Shown: positions 8,289 to 19,902 of the stretch, one piece after another
Position numbering within the stretch: the stretch's first letter is position 1
Layout: each line of letters opens with the position of its first letter
Assembly: GCF_000835165.1 (NCBI RefSeq)
Contig: NZ_CP007790.1
Coordinates: 1,612,001-1,676,000 of the forward strand
Origin: Corynebacterium marinum DSM 44953
Lineage (GTDB): Bacteria; Actinomycetota; Actinomycetes; Mycobacteriales; Mycobacteriaceae
Direction: 5' to 3'
DNA: 64,000 nucleotides
Position numbers and translations under genes: made by a program
The notes under the pieces: model-generated
Databases searched by the model: none
What the model was told of the DNA's origin: nothing
The model's input: only the letters and a program-made list of their open reading frames with translations

Positions 8289-10037
8289 TTGGACACCATG
8301 ATCCCCTCAACCACGCCGCCTTTCCGGACGTTGCTCGCCATGCTCGCCAACCACAAGGGAATCCTCACGGTAGCGGTGATCATGTCCCTCGTGGGTTCCG
8401 GCCTGGGGCTGGCGCAGCCGATGGTGATCAACCAGATCATCTCCACCATCGGCGAAGGGCCCGTCTCCCCCCTCGTCTGGCTGCTCGTGGGGCTTCTGCT
8501 CGTCTCCTCCGTCCTGTCCGCGTCACGCTCCTACCTGCTGACCCGCACCGCGGAAACCGCCGTCCTGTCCACCCGCCACAGGCTCATCTCCCGGCTTCTG
8601 CGCCTGCCCGTCCCGGAGTACGACCGGCACCGCACCGGCGATCTGGTCACCCGGCTCGGCTCCGACACCACGCTCGTCCGCGCCGCCTTCACCGGCGGGC
8701 TCGTCGACGCCATCGGCGGCGTCGCCACCATGGCCGGCGCGATTGTCCTCATGGCCTTGATCGATGTCTTCATGCTCGGCATCGTCCTCGGAGTCGTCGC
8801 TGTCACCCTGTTCGCCGTGGTGAGCACCTCCGCTCTCATCCAGCGCTACACGAAGAAGGCGCAGGAGGCGGTCGGCGACCTGGGCGCAGGAATGGACCGC
8901 GCGCTGGTCGCCGTCCGCACCATCCGCGCGGCCGGCGCTCAGGACCAGGTCGAGCTCTCCCTGCGCGCCGACGCTGACGCCGCCTGGTTCCAGGGGGTCC
9001 GGATCGCGCGCGTCGCCGCCCTCATCTTCCCGGCCGCCGGGCTGGCGATGCAGGGCAGCTTCCTGGCGGTGCTCGGCATCGGCGGTGCCCGAGTCGCCGC
9101 AGGAACCATCTCGGTGGCCGACCTGGTCACGTTCGTCCTGTACCTGTTCATGGTCTCCATGCCGCTGGGATCGATCTTCGGCGCGGTGACCACGATCCGG
9201 CAGGCCATGGGCGCCATCGAACGCATCGGGCAGATCTTCGACATCGAACCCGAGTCGACCGGGGGCAGCCCGGCCGCCCCCTCGCACTCCATCACCTTCG
9301 ACAACGTCTCCTTCGTCTATGCCGGCAGGGACGGCGAGGAATCCGAGGAGAACGAGCCGCATCCGGTGCTCATTGACGTCTCCGTGGACATCCGCCCCGG
9401 AGAAAAAACCGCGATCGTCGGGCCCTCCGGCGCCGGCAAATCCACCATGCTGGCGTTGATCGAACGCTTCTACGACCCCACCGCGGGGCGCGTCCTCCTC
9501 GGCGACCAGGACACGGCGGAGCTGACGCGTTCCTCCGTCCGCGAGATCGTGGGCTACGTCGAGCAGGAGGCTGCCGTCCTGGCCGGCACCGTCCGCGAGA
9601 ACCTGACCCTGGGCGCCCCCGGCACCACGGACGACCGCTGCTGGTGGGCCCTCGACCAGGTCAACCTGCGGGAGAGGATGGAGGAGGCCGGAGGGCTGGA
9701 CACCGTCCTGGGCGACCGCGGCATGACTTTGTCCGGTGGCCAGCGGCAGCGGCTCGCCCTCGCCCGCATGCTGCTCATGGAGACCCCCATCCTGCTGCTC
9801 GACGAACCCACCTCCGCCGTCGACTCCCAGAACGAGCAGCTCATCCTCGACGCCATCGACGCCTCGGCGGAGGGCCGGACTCTGGTCGTCGTCGCCCACC
9901 GCCTCTCGACGGTCACCGACGCCGACCAGATCATCGTGCTGGACAACGGCCGTATCGAGGCAACCGGCACCCATTCGGAGCTCCTGCAGCTCAGCCCCCT
10001 CTACCGGAATCTGGCGTCCCGGCAGCTGCTGGCTTAG
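8289..10037 (+). CDS. ABC transporter, fused permease and ATPase (exporter type)
   Basis: This 582-residue exporter half-transporter has six predicted transmembrane helices in about residues 1-310, then a nucleotide-binding domain with Walker A GPSGAGKST, signature LSGGQRQRLALAR, Walker B ILLLDEPTSAVD and the H-loop AHRLST. The substrate cannot be read from sequence; lipid and multidrug exporters share this layout. The TTG at 8289 was chosen over the ATG at 8298 because AGGAGG (8275-8280) lies 8 nt from the TTG but 17 nt from the ATG. It probably works as a homodimer, as no partner gene is adjacent. Confidence 0.9.
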   Translation: MDTMIPSTTPPFRTLLAMLANHKGILTVAVIMSLVGSGLGLAQPMVINQIISTIGEGPVSPLVWLLVGLLLVSSVLSASRSYLLTRTAETAVLSTRHRLISRLLRLPVPEYDRHRTGDLVTRLGSDTTLVRAAFTGGLVDAIGGVATMAGAIVLMALIDVFMLGIVLGVVAVTLFAVVSTSALIQRYTKKAQEAVGDLGAGMDRALVAVRTIRAAGAQDQVELSLRADADAAWFQGVRIARVAALIFPAAGLAMQGSFLAVLGIGGARVAAGTISVADLVTFVLYLFMVSMPLGSIFGAVTTIRQAMGAIERIGQIFDIEPESTGGSPAAPSHSITFDNVSFVYAGRDGEESEENEPHPVLIDVSVDIRPGEKTAIVGPSGAGKSTMLALIERFYDPTAGRVLLGDQDTAELTRSSVREIVGYVEQEAAVLAGTVRENLTLGAPGTTDDRCWWALDQVNLRERMEEAGGLDTVLGDRGMTLSGGQRQRLALARMLLMETPILLLDEPTSAVDSQNEQLILDAIDASAEGRTLVVVAHRLSTVTDADQIIVLDNGRIEATGTHSELLQLSPLYRNLASRQLLA

Positions 10038-10345
10038 GTGCCCGCCTCGCGACGCCGTGGTCTGCCGGTCGTGCTGCTTCTGGGCGGAACAGCTCGGCCC
10101 AGTCCTGTGGGCCGGAGATCCCGGAGACACGGACATTATCCCGCACGTGCACTGGCCGTGCACGGCCGATGCTTGCCCGGCCCCAGGTCAGTCACAGGCC
10201 TCAGCGAACTCCACCCCGGAACCTTCTCCCCCGGGGTCCGGCCAGCAGGGCGTCGGCAAGCATCATGCGGGACGACCCCGCACATGGGAGAACCCCGCCA
10301 CCCCGGCACAGAGCCGGGACGACGGGGTCACAGAAGCGCAGGGTG
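10038..10345. other. Intergenic region between convergent ABC exporter and rplS
   Basis: No convincing gene is visible in this 308-nt stretch. It contains the rplS terminator (10292-10328) and a 14-bp perfect palindrome (GGCCGTGCACGGCC, 10154-10167) of unknown meaning. Short open frames here lack family motifs. Confidence 0.5.
10292..10328 (-). terminator. Terminator downstream of rplS
   Basis: A GC-rich stem (ACCCCGTC..CCCGGC pairing with GCCGGG..GGCGGGGT on the minus strand, with small internal mismatches) starts 18 nt after the rplS stop and is followed by TTC. It could also stop transcripts from the convergent ABC gene. Confidence 0.65.
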
Positions 10346-10687
10346 TTAGCGCTTCTCCTTGATGCGGGCAGCCTTGCCCCGCAGCTCGCGCAGGTAGTAG
10401 AGCTTGGCGCGACGGACGTCACCGCGACGGAGAACCTCGAGCTTGTCGATGTTCGGGGAGTGGACCGGGAAGGTGCGCTCCACGCCGATGCCGAAGGAAA
10501 CCTTACGGACGGTGAAGGTCTCGCGGATGCCGGAGCCCTGGCGACGGATGACGACGCCCTTGAAGATCTGGATACGCTCGTTGGAACCCTCGATGACCTT
10601 GACGTGGACATCGACGGTGTCGCCCGGGCGGAAGGCCGGGACATCTTCGCGCAGCTGCGCGGCATCAACCTTGTCGAGAATGTTCAT
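10346..10687 (-). CDS. rplS: 50S ribosomal protein L19
   Basis: L19 sits at the subunit interface. The 113-residue protein is standard in length and shows [23 protein letters not shown] and the C-terminal [19 protein letters not shown]. The ATG at 10687 is the family start; AAGG lies upstream in AAAAGGAAAATGTTGC. Unlike many bacteria, rplS is not next to trmD: about 7.4 kb holding the thi operon, tex and two other genes intervenes. It therefore has its own promoter and terminator. Confidence 0.97.
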   Translation of the reverse strand: MNILDKVDAAQLREDVPAFRPGDTVDVHVKVIEGSNERIQIFKGVVIRRQGSGIRETFTVRKVSFGIGVERTFPVHSPNIDKLEVLRRGDVRRAKLYYLRELRGKAARIKEKR

Positions 10688-10785
10688 GCAACATTTTCCT
10701 TTTCTTGTTCTGGACAGAGGACCCTGGCGGCTTCTCCCCTGTTGAGGCGCTCGACCGGTTCGTATCCGATACAGACAACCTGGAC

Positions 10786-10814
10786 ATTCTCCCACACCCG
10801 CCAGGCCGCCGCAA
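10786..10814 (-). promoter_or_regulatory. Candidate sigma-A promoter of rplS
   Basis: On the minus strand TTGCGG (10814-10809) and GAGAAT (10791-10786) are 17 nt apart. The start would be near 10779, giving a leader of about 90 nt. Confidence 0.5.
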
Positions 10815-10854
10815 AATCCGCGCCCCGCGCATCCGGCCGCCCACCCGGATCACC

Positions 10855-10860
10855 TAGACT
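10855..10860 (+). promoter_or_regulatory. -10 element of the thi operon
   Basis: TAGACT lies 4 nt before the riboswitch aptamer, so transcription would start at the aptamer 5' edge. No clear -35 hexamer is seen. Confidence 0.45.
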
Positions 10861-10864
10861 GGCC

Positions 10865-10960
10865 CCGACCCCACGGGCGCCCGAGGCATCGGGCTGAGAT
10901 CGCGCTGGAGCCTGCGCGAGGACCGGATGAACCTGTCTGGTTAGCACCAGCGTAGGAAGA
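10865..10960 (+). ncRNA. TPP riboswitch (THI element)
   Basis: The region carries the conserved thiamin pyrophosphate aptamer core: GGGCTGAGAT on the 5' side, a short GC-rich optional hairpin (CGCG..CGCG), and GATGAACCTG plus CAGCGTAGGAA on the 3' side. It ends 10 nt before the thiE start, so TPP binding probably blocks the thiE ribosome binding site (GAGAGG) rather than acting through a distant terminator. It should repress the whole thiE-thiO-thiS-thiG-thiF transcript when thiamin is plentiful. Confidence 0.93.
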
Positions 10961-10970
10961 GAGGCCGAAC

Positions 10971-11621
10971 ATGCGTCCCACCCCTGATCTCCGCTGTTAC
11001 CTGGTCACCGGCGCCGGCTCCCGAGAGCACGTCGTCGACGTCGCCCGCCGCGCCGTCGCCGGCGGCTCCCGCATCGTGCAGGTGCGCAGCAAGCCGATCT
11101 CCGCGCGGGACCTCTACGCGCTGACCGAGGAGATCGCCCTGGCAGTGGGAGACACCGCCCACGTGCTCGTCGACGACCGCGTCGACGTCGCCCTCGCCCT
11201 GCGCCGCCGCAGCCTGCCCGTCCACGGCGTGCACGTCGGCCAGGACGACCTGGACGTCCGCGACGTGCGCGTCCTGCTCGGCGAGGACGCGATCATCGGC
11301 CTGACCACCGGCACCCGCGCCCTGGTCGAGGCCGCCAACGAGTTCGCCGGCGTCATCGACTACGTCGGCGCCGGGCCCTTCCGCCCCACCCCGACTAAGA
11401 ACTCCGGGCGCGAACCGCTCGGAGTCGAGGGTTCCCGGGAGCTGGTGGAGCTCTCGGAGGTGCCGGTCGTGGCCATCGGCGACGTCACCGCCGACGACGC
11501 GCAGGTCCTGGCCGGCACCGGCGTGGCCGGGTTGGCCGTCGTCCGCGGGCTGATGGACGCGGCCGATCCGGGCGCCTACGCCCGGCGGTTGCTCGACGGT
11601 TTCGAGGCAGGCCGCCGATGA
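10971..11621 (+). CDS. thiE: Thiamine-phosphate synthase
   Basis: ThiE joins hydroxymethylpyrimidine diphosphate and thiazole phosphate to form thiamin monophosphate. The 216-residue TIM-barrel protein shows VQVRSK, VLVDDRVDVAL, GVHVGQDD, YVGAGPFRPTPTKN and VVAIGDVTADD, all typical. The ATG at 10971 follows GAGAGG by 6 nt and lies directly behind the TPP riboswitch. It is first in a tight operon, overlapping thiO by ATGA. Confidence 0.95.
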   Translation: MRPTPDLRCYLVTGAGSREHVVDVARRAVAGGSRIVQVRSKPISARDLYALTEEIALAVGDTAHVLVDDRVDVALALRRRSLPVHGVHVGQDDLDVRDVRVLLGEDAIIGLTTGTRALVEAANEFAGVIDYVGAGPFRPTPTKNSGREPLGVEGSRELVELSEVPVVAIGDVTADDAQVLAGTGVAGLAVVRGLMDAADPGAYARRLLDGFEAGRR

Positions 11622-12676
11622 GCGGCGTCACCGTCGTCGGCGGCGGGCTCATCGGCCTGGCCACGGCCCTGCGCCTGGCCGACCGGGGCCACGCGGTCAC
11701 CCTCATGGACCCCTCCCCCGCTTCCGGGGCCACCCACCACGCCGGCGGCATGCTCGCGCCGGTGGCCGAGGTCGTCTACCGGCAGGAGGCCCTGTTCCCG
11801 CTCATGCTCCGCTCGGCGGAGCTGTACCCGGGGTTGATCGCGGTCGTCGAGAAGCACACCGGCCTGCCCACCGGCTACCGCACCGACGGCACCCTCGTGG
11901 TGGCCGCGGACCGGGCGGACTCGGCGCACCTGGGCGAACTCTCGGACTACCAGTCGACCCACGGCATGGAGGTCGAGCGCCTGCCCCTCCGGCAGGCCCG
12001 GAAGCTCGAGCCGGCGCTGAGCCCGCAGCTGGCGGGCGCGGTGCACATCCCCGGCGACCACCAGGTCAACCCGCGGATGTTCGCCGCCGCGATGCTCGAC
12101 GCGCTGAACAACCTCGGCGTCGCCGTCGTCCGGGAGAAGGCCGCGCAGCTGCCGCGGGACGGGCAGGTGGTCCTGGCCAACGGTCTGGGCGCCGCCGCGC
12201 TCCACGACGGTCTGCGGCTGCGCCCCGTCTACGGCGACATCCTGCGACTGGGGGTCCCCGACCACCTCGCGCCGCTGCTGACCCGGGTGGTGCGCGGCTT
12301 CGTGGCGGACCGCCCCGTCTACCTCATCCCGCGCACCGACGGCACCCTGGCCGTCGGCGCCACCTCCCGGGAGGACGACCGCCCCGTGCCGCGCACCGGC
12401 GCCGTCCACGACCTGCTGCGCGACGCGATCCGCCTCGTCCCCGGCGTCGAGGAATGCGACTTCCTCGAGGCCACCACCGGCGCCCGCCCCGGAACCCCGG
12501 ACGATCTTCCGTACCTTGGGAGGGTGAGCGGGAACCTCATCATCTCGACCGGGTATTTCCGCCACGGGATCCTGCTCACCGCGCTGGCCGCGGACGTGAC
12601 GCTCGCTCTCGTGGAGGGCGACGATCCCGGCATCGACCTCTCAGCCTGCGCCCCCCACCGACACCAGGAGTTCTGA
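11618..12676 (+). CDS. thiO: Glycine oxidase ThiO (FAD-dependent)
   Basis: ThiO oxidises glycine to the imine needed for the thiazole ring. The 352-residue protein begins with the FAD-binding VVGGGLIGLATALRLADRG and has the DAO-family C-terminal pattern (GARPGTPDDLPYLG, ISTGYFRHGILL). It replaces the oxygen-sensitive ThiH route, consistent with an aerobic organism. The start overlaps thiE (ATGA) and the stop overlaps the thiS start (TGATG), showing translational coupling throughout. Confidence 0.93.
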   Translation: MSGVTVVGGGLIGLATALRLADRGHAVTLMDPSPASGATHHAGGMLAPVAEVVYRQEALFPLMLRSAELYPGLIAVVEKHTGLPTGYRTDGTLVVAADRADSAHLGELSDYQSTHGMEVERLPLRQARKLEPALSPQLAGAVHIPGDHQVNPRMFAAAMLDALNNLGVAVVREKAAQLPRDGQVVLANGLGAAALHDGLRLRPVYGDILRLGVPDHLAPLLTRVVRGFVADRPVYLIPRTDGTLAVGATSREDDRPVPRTGAVHDLLRDAIRLVPGVEECDFLEATTGARPGTPDDLPYLGRVSGNLIISTGYFRHGILLTALAADVTLALVEGDDPGIDLSACAPHRHQEF

Positions 12677-12876
12677 TGAACCTCACCGTGAACGACCAGC
12701 CCGTCAGCACCGACACCACCACGCTCGCCGGACTGCTGGAGGAGACCCTCGGCAGCCTTCCGGACGCCGGAGTCGCGGTCGCCGTCGACGGCGACGTCGT
12801 GCCGCGCTCCCACTGGGAGCGCGAACTCACCGAAGGCCTCACCATCGACATTCTCACCGCAGTCCAGGGGGGCTGA
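12676..12876 (+). CDS. thiS: Sulfur carrier protein ThiS
   Basis: This 66-residue ubiquitin-fold protein ends in the required Gly-Gly (LTAVQGG), which ThiF adenylates and then converts to a thiocarboxylate for thiazole synthesis. It starts MNLTVNDQPV at the ATG overlapping the thiO stop and ends 3 nt before thiG. Confidence 0.95.
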   Translation: MNLTVNDQPVSTDTTTLAGLLEETLGSLPDAGVAVAVDGDVVPRSHWERELTEGLTIDILTAVQGG

Positions 12877-13662
<786 letters not shown>

Positions 13663-14730
13663 ATGTCCCTGCCCGAGAGCGAACTCCGCCGCACCGCCCG
13701 TCAGCTGGCCCTCCCCGGTTGGGGCGTGGAGCAGCAGGAACGCCTGTACGACGCCCACGTCCTGGTCATCGGCGCCGGTGGCCTGGGCTGCCCCGCAATG
13801 CAGTCCCTGGCCTCCGCCGGCGTCGGCCGCATCACCGTCATCGACGACGACACCGTCGACATCACCAACATCCACCGCCAGATCCTCTTCGGCGCCTCCG
13901 ACGTCGGCCGCCCCAAGGTGGAGGTAGCCGCGCAGCGCCTGCGCGAGCTGCAGCCCGACATCACCGTCACCGCGCTGCAGGAGCGCCTGACCAAGGCGAA
14001 CGCGGTGGCGCTGGTCGGTTCGGCGGACCTGGTCCTCGACGGTTCGGACTCCTTCACCACCAAGTACCTCGTGGCCGACGCCGCCGAGATCGCCGGCACC
14101 CCCCTGGTCTGGGGCACCGTGCTGCGCTTCCGTGGCGACGTCTGCCTCTTCGCCGGCGGGGTCGGCCTGCGCGACCTTTTCCCGGTTCAGCCCACCGGCG
14201 ACTCAATCCCCGACTGCGCCACCGCCGGCGTCCTCGGCGCCACCACCGCCACCATCGGCGCGCTCATGGCCACCGAGGCCATCAAGCACCTCGCAGGCCT
14301 GCCCACCCGGCCCGGCCGGATGCTCAGCTACGACGCGCTGAGCGCCGGCACCCGCAGCTTCACCGTCGCCGAGGATCCGGCGCGCCCCCGGGTGACGCAG
14401 CTGCAGGAGTCCTACGGCGACGAGGCCTGCTCCGCCGGCGCCTCCCCGCAGTTGCTTCTCGACGACGTCCGCGCCGGCCGCGCCGTCCTCCTGGACATCC
14501 GCGAGCCCCACGAGAAGCTGCTCAACGATGCGCTGGCGGACCTCAACCCCGTGCGGCTGCCGCTCTCGGACATCTTCGGCCCCGGCAACATCACCCGGGC
14601 GCTGGGCGACGCGCGGCGGGTGGTCGTCCACTGTGCTTCAGGTGTGCGCAGCGCCGAATTCTGCCGGAAGTACGCCGGCCTGGGTTATGAATTCATCGAC
14701 CTGCCCGGCGGGATCAACGGCCTGCGCTGA
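13663..14730 (+). CDS. thiF: ThiF/MoeB-type adenylyltransferase with C-terminal rhodanese domain
   Basis: ThiF adenylates the C-terminus of ThiS. The 355-residue protein has an E1-like ATP-binding domain (GAGGLGCPAMQSLASAG, DIHRQILF-type stretch IHRQILFG) in residues 1-240 and a rhodanese domain from about 260 to the end with active-site Cys in VVHCASGVRSAEF. The fusion means one protein could supply both adenylation and persulfide sulfur. The usual Zn-binding Cys pairs of MoeB are largely absent. It converges with tex, 6 nt apart. Action on other ThiS-like carriers (MoaD) is also possible. Confidence 0.92.
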   Translation: MSLPESELRRTARQLALPGWGVEQQERLYDAHVLVIGAGGLGCPAMQSLASAGVGRITVIDDDTVDITNIHRQILFGASDVGRPKVEVAAQRLRELQPDITVTALQERLTKANAVALVGSADLVLDGSDSFTTKYLVADAAEIAGTPLVWGTVLRFRGDVCLFAGGVGLRDLFPVQPTGDSIPDCATAGVLGATTATIGALMATEAIKHLAGLPTRPGRMLSYDALSAGTRSFTVAEDPARPRVTQLQESYGDEACSAGASPQLLLDDVRAGRAVLLDIREPHEKLLNDALADLNPVRLPLSDIFGPGNITRALGDARRVVVHCASGVRSAEFCRKYAGLGYEFIDLPGGINGLR

Positions 14731-14736
14731 ATCTTC

Positions 14737-17013
<2,277 letters not shown>

Positions 17014-17023
17014 TCGGGAGAGT

Positions 17024-17716
17024 CTACGTCTTCGCCTTCGACTGCCGCCACGCGCGGAAGAACATCAGGGCGATCAGTCCGAGGGTGATCCACAGGATGT
17101 AGCGGTTGACCACGTCCACCACGTCGAGGACCTGGTCGCCGAACCGGTACCCCAGCCACATCATGAGGCCGTTGACCGCCAGGATGCTCGCCACGTTGAC
17201 CGCCAGCATCACCGGGAACCGGATCTTCAGCAGGCCGGCGACCGCGTTGACCACCGTGTTGGGTACCGGGCCGGGCAGGTAGCCGGCCGGCACGAGCGCC
17301 AGGGTCCAGCCCAGGAGCCGCGGCGACTCCGATTCCACCGCGCGGGTGAAGATCCGGTGCGCCCGCGGCATGAACTTCAGGGACATGTCGATGAACTCCG
17401 TGCCCCACTTGCGGCCCATGGCCCAGTAGACGGGCATGAACTTCACCGCGCCGATCACCGAGCACAGCAGGTACACGAGCCAGTGCCCGTTGCCCACGGA
17501 GGCGTTGGCCCCCGAGACGACCGCGCTGGTGTAACCGCCGACCATCAGCGTGTAGGCCAGCGGATGCAGCATCAGCCAGGCGCGCAGCGGGATGAGCACG
17601 AGGGACCACAGGCCCATCGCGATGAGTGCGCCGAAGAGTATCTTGTCGGTCCGGTCGGGTTCCGCGAGGAACTTCGGCAGCTCCGGTTCTTCCTTCTTGT
17701 TCTCCTGCGGGGTCAC
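17024..17716 (-). CDS. VTT/DedA-like integral membrane protein
   Basis: This 230-residue protein has a hydrophilic N-terminus (about 25 residues) and about five hydrophobic segments. The block PAGYLPGPVPNTVVNAVAGL followed by helices resembles the VTT (SNARE-associated, DedA-like) fold, whose members include lipid flippases. The GTG at 17716 was chosen because it forms a GTGA overlap with the preceding stop. It may act in membrane lipid handling, but the substrate is unknown. The C-terminus ends in a basic tail (RAWRQSKAKT). Confidence 0.72.
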   Translation of the reverse strand: MTPQENKKEEPELPKFLAEPDRTDKILFGALIAMGLWSLVLIPLRAWLMLHPLAYTLMVGGYTSAVVSGANASVGNGHWLVYLLCSVIGAVKFMPVYWAMGRKWGTEFIDMSLKFMPRAHRIFTRAVESESPRLLGWTLALVPAGYLPGPVPNTVVNAVAGLLKIRFPVMLAVNVASILAVNGLMMWLGYRFGDQVLDVVDVVNRYILWITLGLIALMFFRAWRQSKAKT

Positions 17717-18084
17717 GGGTGCTGCCACGCGCAGGATGCGCTGATTCCCGGCTCGGTCGGGCCCTCCATGCTGGTGCCGTACCAGTAGGTGTTCGCGGGG
17801 AGCTTGCCGACGACCGCCTGCGTCGCCGCCCGCAGATCCAGCTCGCTGCTGCCGTTGATGACGATCCTGTGCAGCGCCTCCACCACCGGCTGATGCCCCT
17901 CCTGCCGGGAGAACTGGGTGACCAGCATGTTGTCGGGTTCGCAGGTCAGGTCCACGATCTCGCCGTGGACGGAGTCTGCGTGGTAGCCGGCCTCCGCCAG
18001 TGCGGCGGGCAGCCCGGCGGCCACCCGGTCCCAGTCGGCGGGCCGGATGAGCAGGTTGAGGTCGGTGGAGATGACACGTGGCAT
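17713..18084 (-). CDS. Conserved small protein of unknown function
   Basis: I do not recognise this 123-residue protein. It is soluble-looking, without signal peptide or membrane segment, starts MPRVISTDLNLLIRPADW and has aromatic residues near the C-terminus (NTYWYGTSMEG). It lies 12 nt downstream of trmD and is GTGA-coupled to the VTT protein, so the three are probably cotranscribed. Real coding is supported by these couplings and typical codon use. Confidence 0.75.
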   Translation of the reverse strand: MPRVISTDLNLLIRPADWDRVAAGLPAALAEAGYHADSVHGEIVDLTCEPDNMLVTQFSRQEGHQPVVEALHRIVINGSSELDLRAATQAVVGKLPANTYWYGTSMEGPTEPGISASCAWQHP

Positions 18085-18096
18085 GGCACCACGGTA

Positions 18097-18939
18097 CTAC
18101 TCCCGACCGAGGACCTTCCGGTCGGCGGCGTCGAGGACGGCCGTGTCGAGCAGCTCGGGTCGCACAGCCTGCGTGCGCAGCAGCGCCTGGTCGCGCCGCC
18201 ACCGGTCCACCTTCGCGTGGTTGCCGGAGAACAGCACCTCGGGGACGTCGAGTCCGCGCCAGGAGCGCGGCTTGGTGTAGCTCGGGCCCTCCAGCAGCCC
18301 GTCGGAGAAGCTGTCCTCCTCGTGGCTGCGGCGGTTGCCCAGCACCCCGGGGATGAGGCGGACGATGGCCTCGGCGATCACCAGCACGGCGACCTCCCCG
18401 CCGATGAGGACGTAGTCGCCGATGGAGACCTCGCGCACCCGGTAGCGGTTGGCGGCGTCTGCCACCACCCGCTGGTCGATGCCCTCGTAGCGTCCGCACG
18501 CGAAGACGATGTGCTCCTCCTTCGCCCACTCCTGCGCGTCGGCCTGGGTGAAGGGTGTTCCGGCCGGGGTGGGCACGAGAAGCAGCGGGAGATCCGGATC
18601 CTCGCCGGACTCCGCCGCCCCGCCGTCGACGCCCGCCAGATCGTCGTGGCGAGGCTTGTCCACGTGCGGCAGCGAGGTGGTCAGTTCCTGGCCCGGGGCG
18701 GTGCCGGCGGCGACGTCGTCGAGCGCGGGCCCCCAGACCTCCGGCTTCATCACCATGCCGGGGCCGCCGCCGTAGGGGGTGTCGTCGACGGACTTGTGCA
18801 CGTCCGTGGCCCAGCCGCGCAGGTCGTGGACACCGACGGACAGGATGCCCTGCTCGATGGCCTTGCCCAGCAGCGCGTGGCGCAGGGGTTCGAGGTACTC
18901 GGGGAAGATGGTGACCACATCCAGGCGCAGGTGTCTCAC
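18097..18939 (-). CDS. trmD: tRNA (guanine-N1)-methyltransferase
   Basis: TrmD methylates G37 of tRNAs to prevent frameshifting. The 280-residue SPOUT protein shows [47 protein letters not shown] and PGVLGN at the knot. An insertion of about 35 residues rich in Asp, Gly and Pro lies between GPALDDV and PTPAGTPF, making it longer than the usual 230-250. The GTG at 18939 overlaps the rimM stop as GTGA. Confidence 0.95.
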   Translation of the reverse strand: MRHLRLDVVTIFPEYLEPLRHALLGKAIEQGILSVGVHDLRGWATDVHKSVDDTPYGGGPGMVMKPEVWGPALDDVAAGTAPGQELTTSLPHVDKPRHDDLAGVDGGAAESGEDPDLPLLLVPTPAGTPFTQADAQEWAKEEHIVFACGRYEGIDQRVVADAANRYRVREVSIGDYVLIGGEVAVLVIAEAIVRLIPGVLGNRRSHEEDSFSDGLLEGPSYTKPRSWRGLDVPEVLFSGNHAKVDRWRRDQALLRTQAVRPELLDTAVLDAADRKVLGRE

Positions 18940-19520
18940 AGCTCGAGCAGCCCTTCCGGCGGGGTGATGACGATGGCCCCGTTGTCCAGGTCCACGATGG
19001 GGACGAGGGCGTGGACGAAGGGGACGGCGGTCTCCCCGCCGGCGTCGAGAGTGATCTCCAGGAGGCGGTGGACCGGGCCGCGGATGACCGAGGAGACCTC
19101 GCCGATGTCCTCCGGTTCCGGCAGCGCGCCCTCGTAGGCGCGGGCGGTGGCCTCCTCCTCGGAGACCGCCCCGACGTTGAGGACGCGCAGCCCGATGAGC
19201 TCGTGGTCGTAGTAGGCGTCGTCCTCCTCGTCGACGACGGGCTCGGCGAAGAAACGCACGCCGCGCAGGGAATCCGCCTCGGTGCGGCCCGGGATCTCCT
19301 CGAAGGTGATCAGCAGCCGCCCCTGGTGGGGGCGCATCGTCTTCACCGTCAGGCTCAGCTTCTTGCCGGTCTGCCTGCCCTCCAGGACGGTGCCGGCCGC
19401 GAAGCGCCCCTCGGGGTCGTCGGTGGTGGCGTCGACGACGACTTCGCCGCGCACGCCGTGGGGCTTGATCACGCGCCCGATCTGAACTCGGTCCTGGGTG
19501 TTCTCATTCACGCCCATCAT
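18936..19520 (-). CDS. rimM: 16S rRNA processing protein RimM
   Basis: RimM is a ribosome maturation factor acting on the 30S head. The protein shows [16 protein letters not shown] at the N-terminal beta-barrel and the PRC-like C-terminal half ([38 protein letters not shown]). Two adjacent ATGs (19520, 19517) are possible starts; neither has a clear binding site. It is coupled to trmD. rpsP, usually upstream, lies about 3.6 kb away here because nucleoside genes lie between. Confidence 0.92.
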   Translation of the reverse strand: MMGVNENTQDRVQIGRVIKPHGVRGEVVVDATTDDPEGRFAAGTVLEGRQTGKKLSLTVKTMRPHQGRLLITFEEIPGRTEADSLRGVRFFAEPVVDEEDDAYYDHELIGLRVLNVGAVSEEEATARAYEGALPEPEDIGEVSSVIRGPVHRLLEITLDAGGETAVPFVHALVPIVDLDNGAIVITPPEGLLEL

Positions 19521-19542
19521 GCTAGTCGGTACGCTCGGGGCC

Positions 19543-19902
19543 ATGAACGACCGCTCCGGGGCCATGACCGTCCTACCTCTCACCGACGCCGCCCCTGTCC
19601 CCGACCCTTCCCGCCCGCGGCCGGCGGTCGCCCGTCTGCTGCAGGGCGACGGGGCCAACGTGATCACCTTCACCTTCGCCCCGGGCCAGGACCTGCCCGA
19701 CCACCGTTCCGCGCACCCCATCACGGTGCAGTGCGTCGAGGGGGCGCTCGACTTCACCTGCGGGGACGAGACGGTGCGGCTGACCCCCGGCGTGGTGGTG
19801 CACCTGCGGGAGAAGGTCACCCACCGCGTCGACTGCCCGGCGGACGCCCCGGAAAAGAATGTTCTGCTGCTGACCATGCTGACGGGAGAAAGACATGCCT
19901 GA
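19543..19902 (+). CDS. Small cupin-domain protein
   Basis: This 119-residue single-domain cupin has the pattern ITFTFAPGQDLPDHRS and GALDFTCGDETVRLTPGVVVHLREKVTHRVDCP. Metal-binding residues are reduced: His in LPDHRSAH and later His residues are present. The ligand is unknown. The ATG at 19543 follows TACGCT by 7 nt, so transcription may be leaderless; a second ATG at 19564 sits in a near-copy of the same 15 bases. It overlaps deoD by 8 nt, suggesting a link to nucleoside metabolism. Confidence 0.75.
   Translation: MNDRSGAMTVLPLTDAAPVPDPSRPRPAVARLLQGDGANVITFTFAPGQDLPDHRSAHPITVQCVEGALDFTCGDETVRLTPGVVVHLREKVTHRVDCPADAPEKNVLLLTMLTGERHA

Noticed and set aside
8523..10163. 546-codon open frame antisense to the ABC exporter
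   Set aside because: Low-complexity Gly/Asp/His/Val translation; the sense strand has a complete exporter with all ATPase motifs.
10154..10167. 14-bp palindrome GGCCGTGCACGGCC as an operator
   Set aside because: It lies between convergent genes, far from either promoter; such GC-rich palindromes occur by chance at this base composition.
18657..18666. DnaA-box-like TTGTCCACG inside trmD (others in lepB and hisC)
   Set aside because: They have one mismatch, lie in coding sequence where Leu/Ser-His codons explain them, and are not paired.
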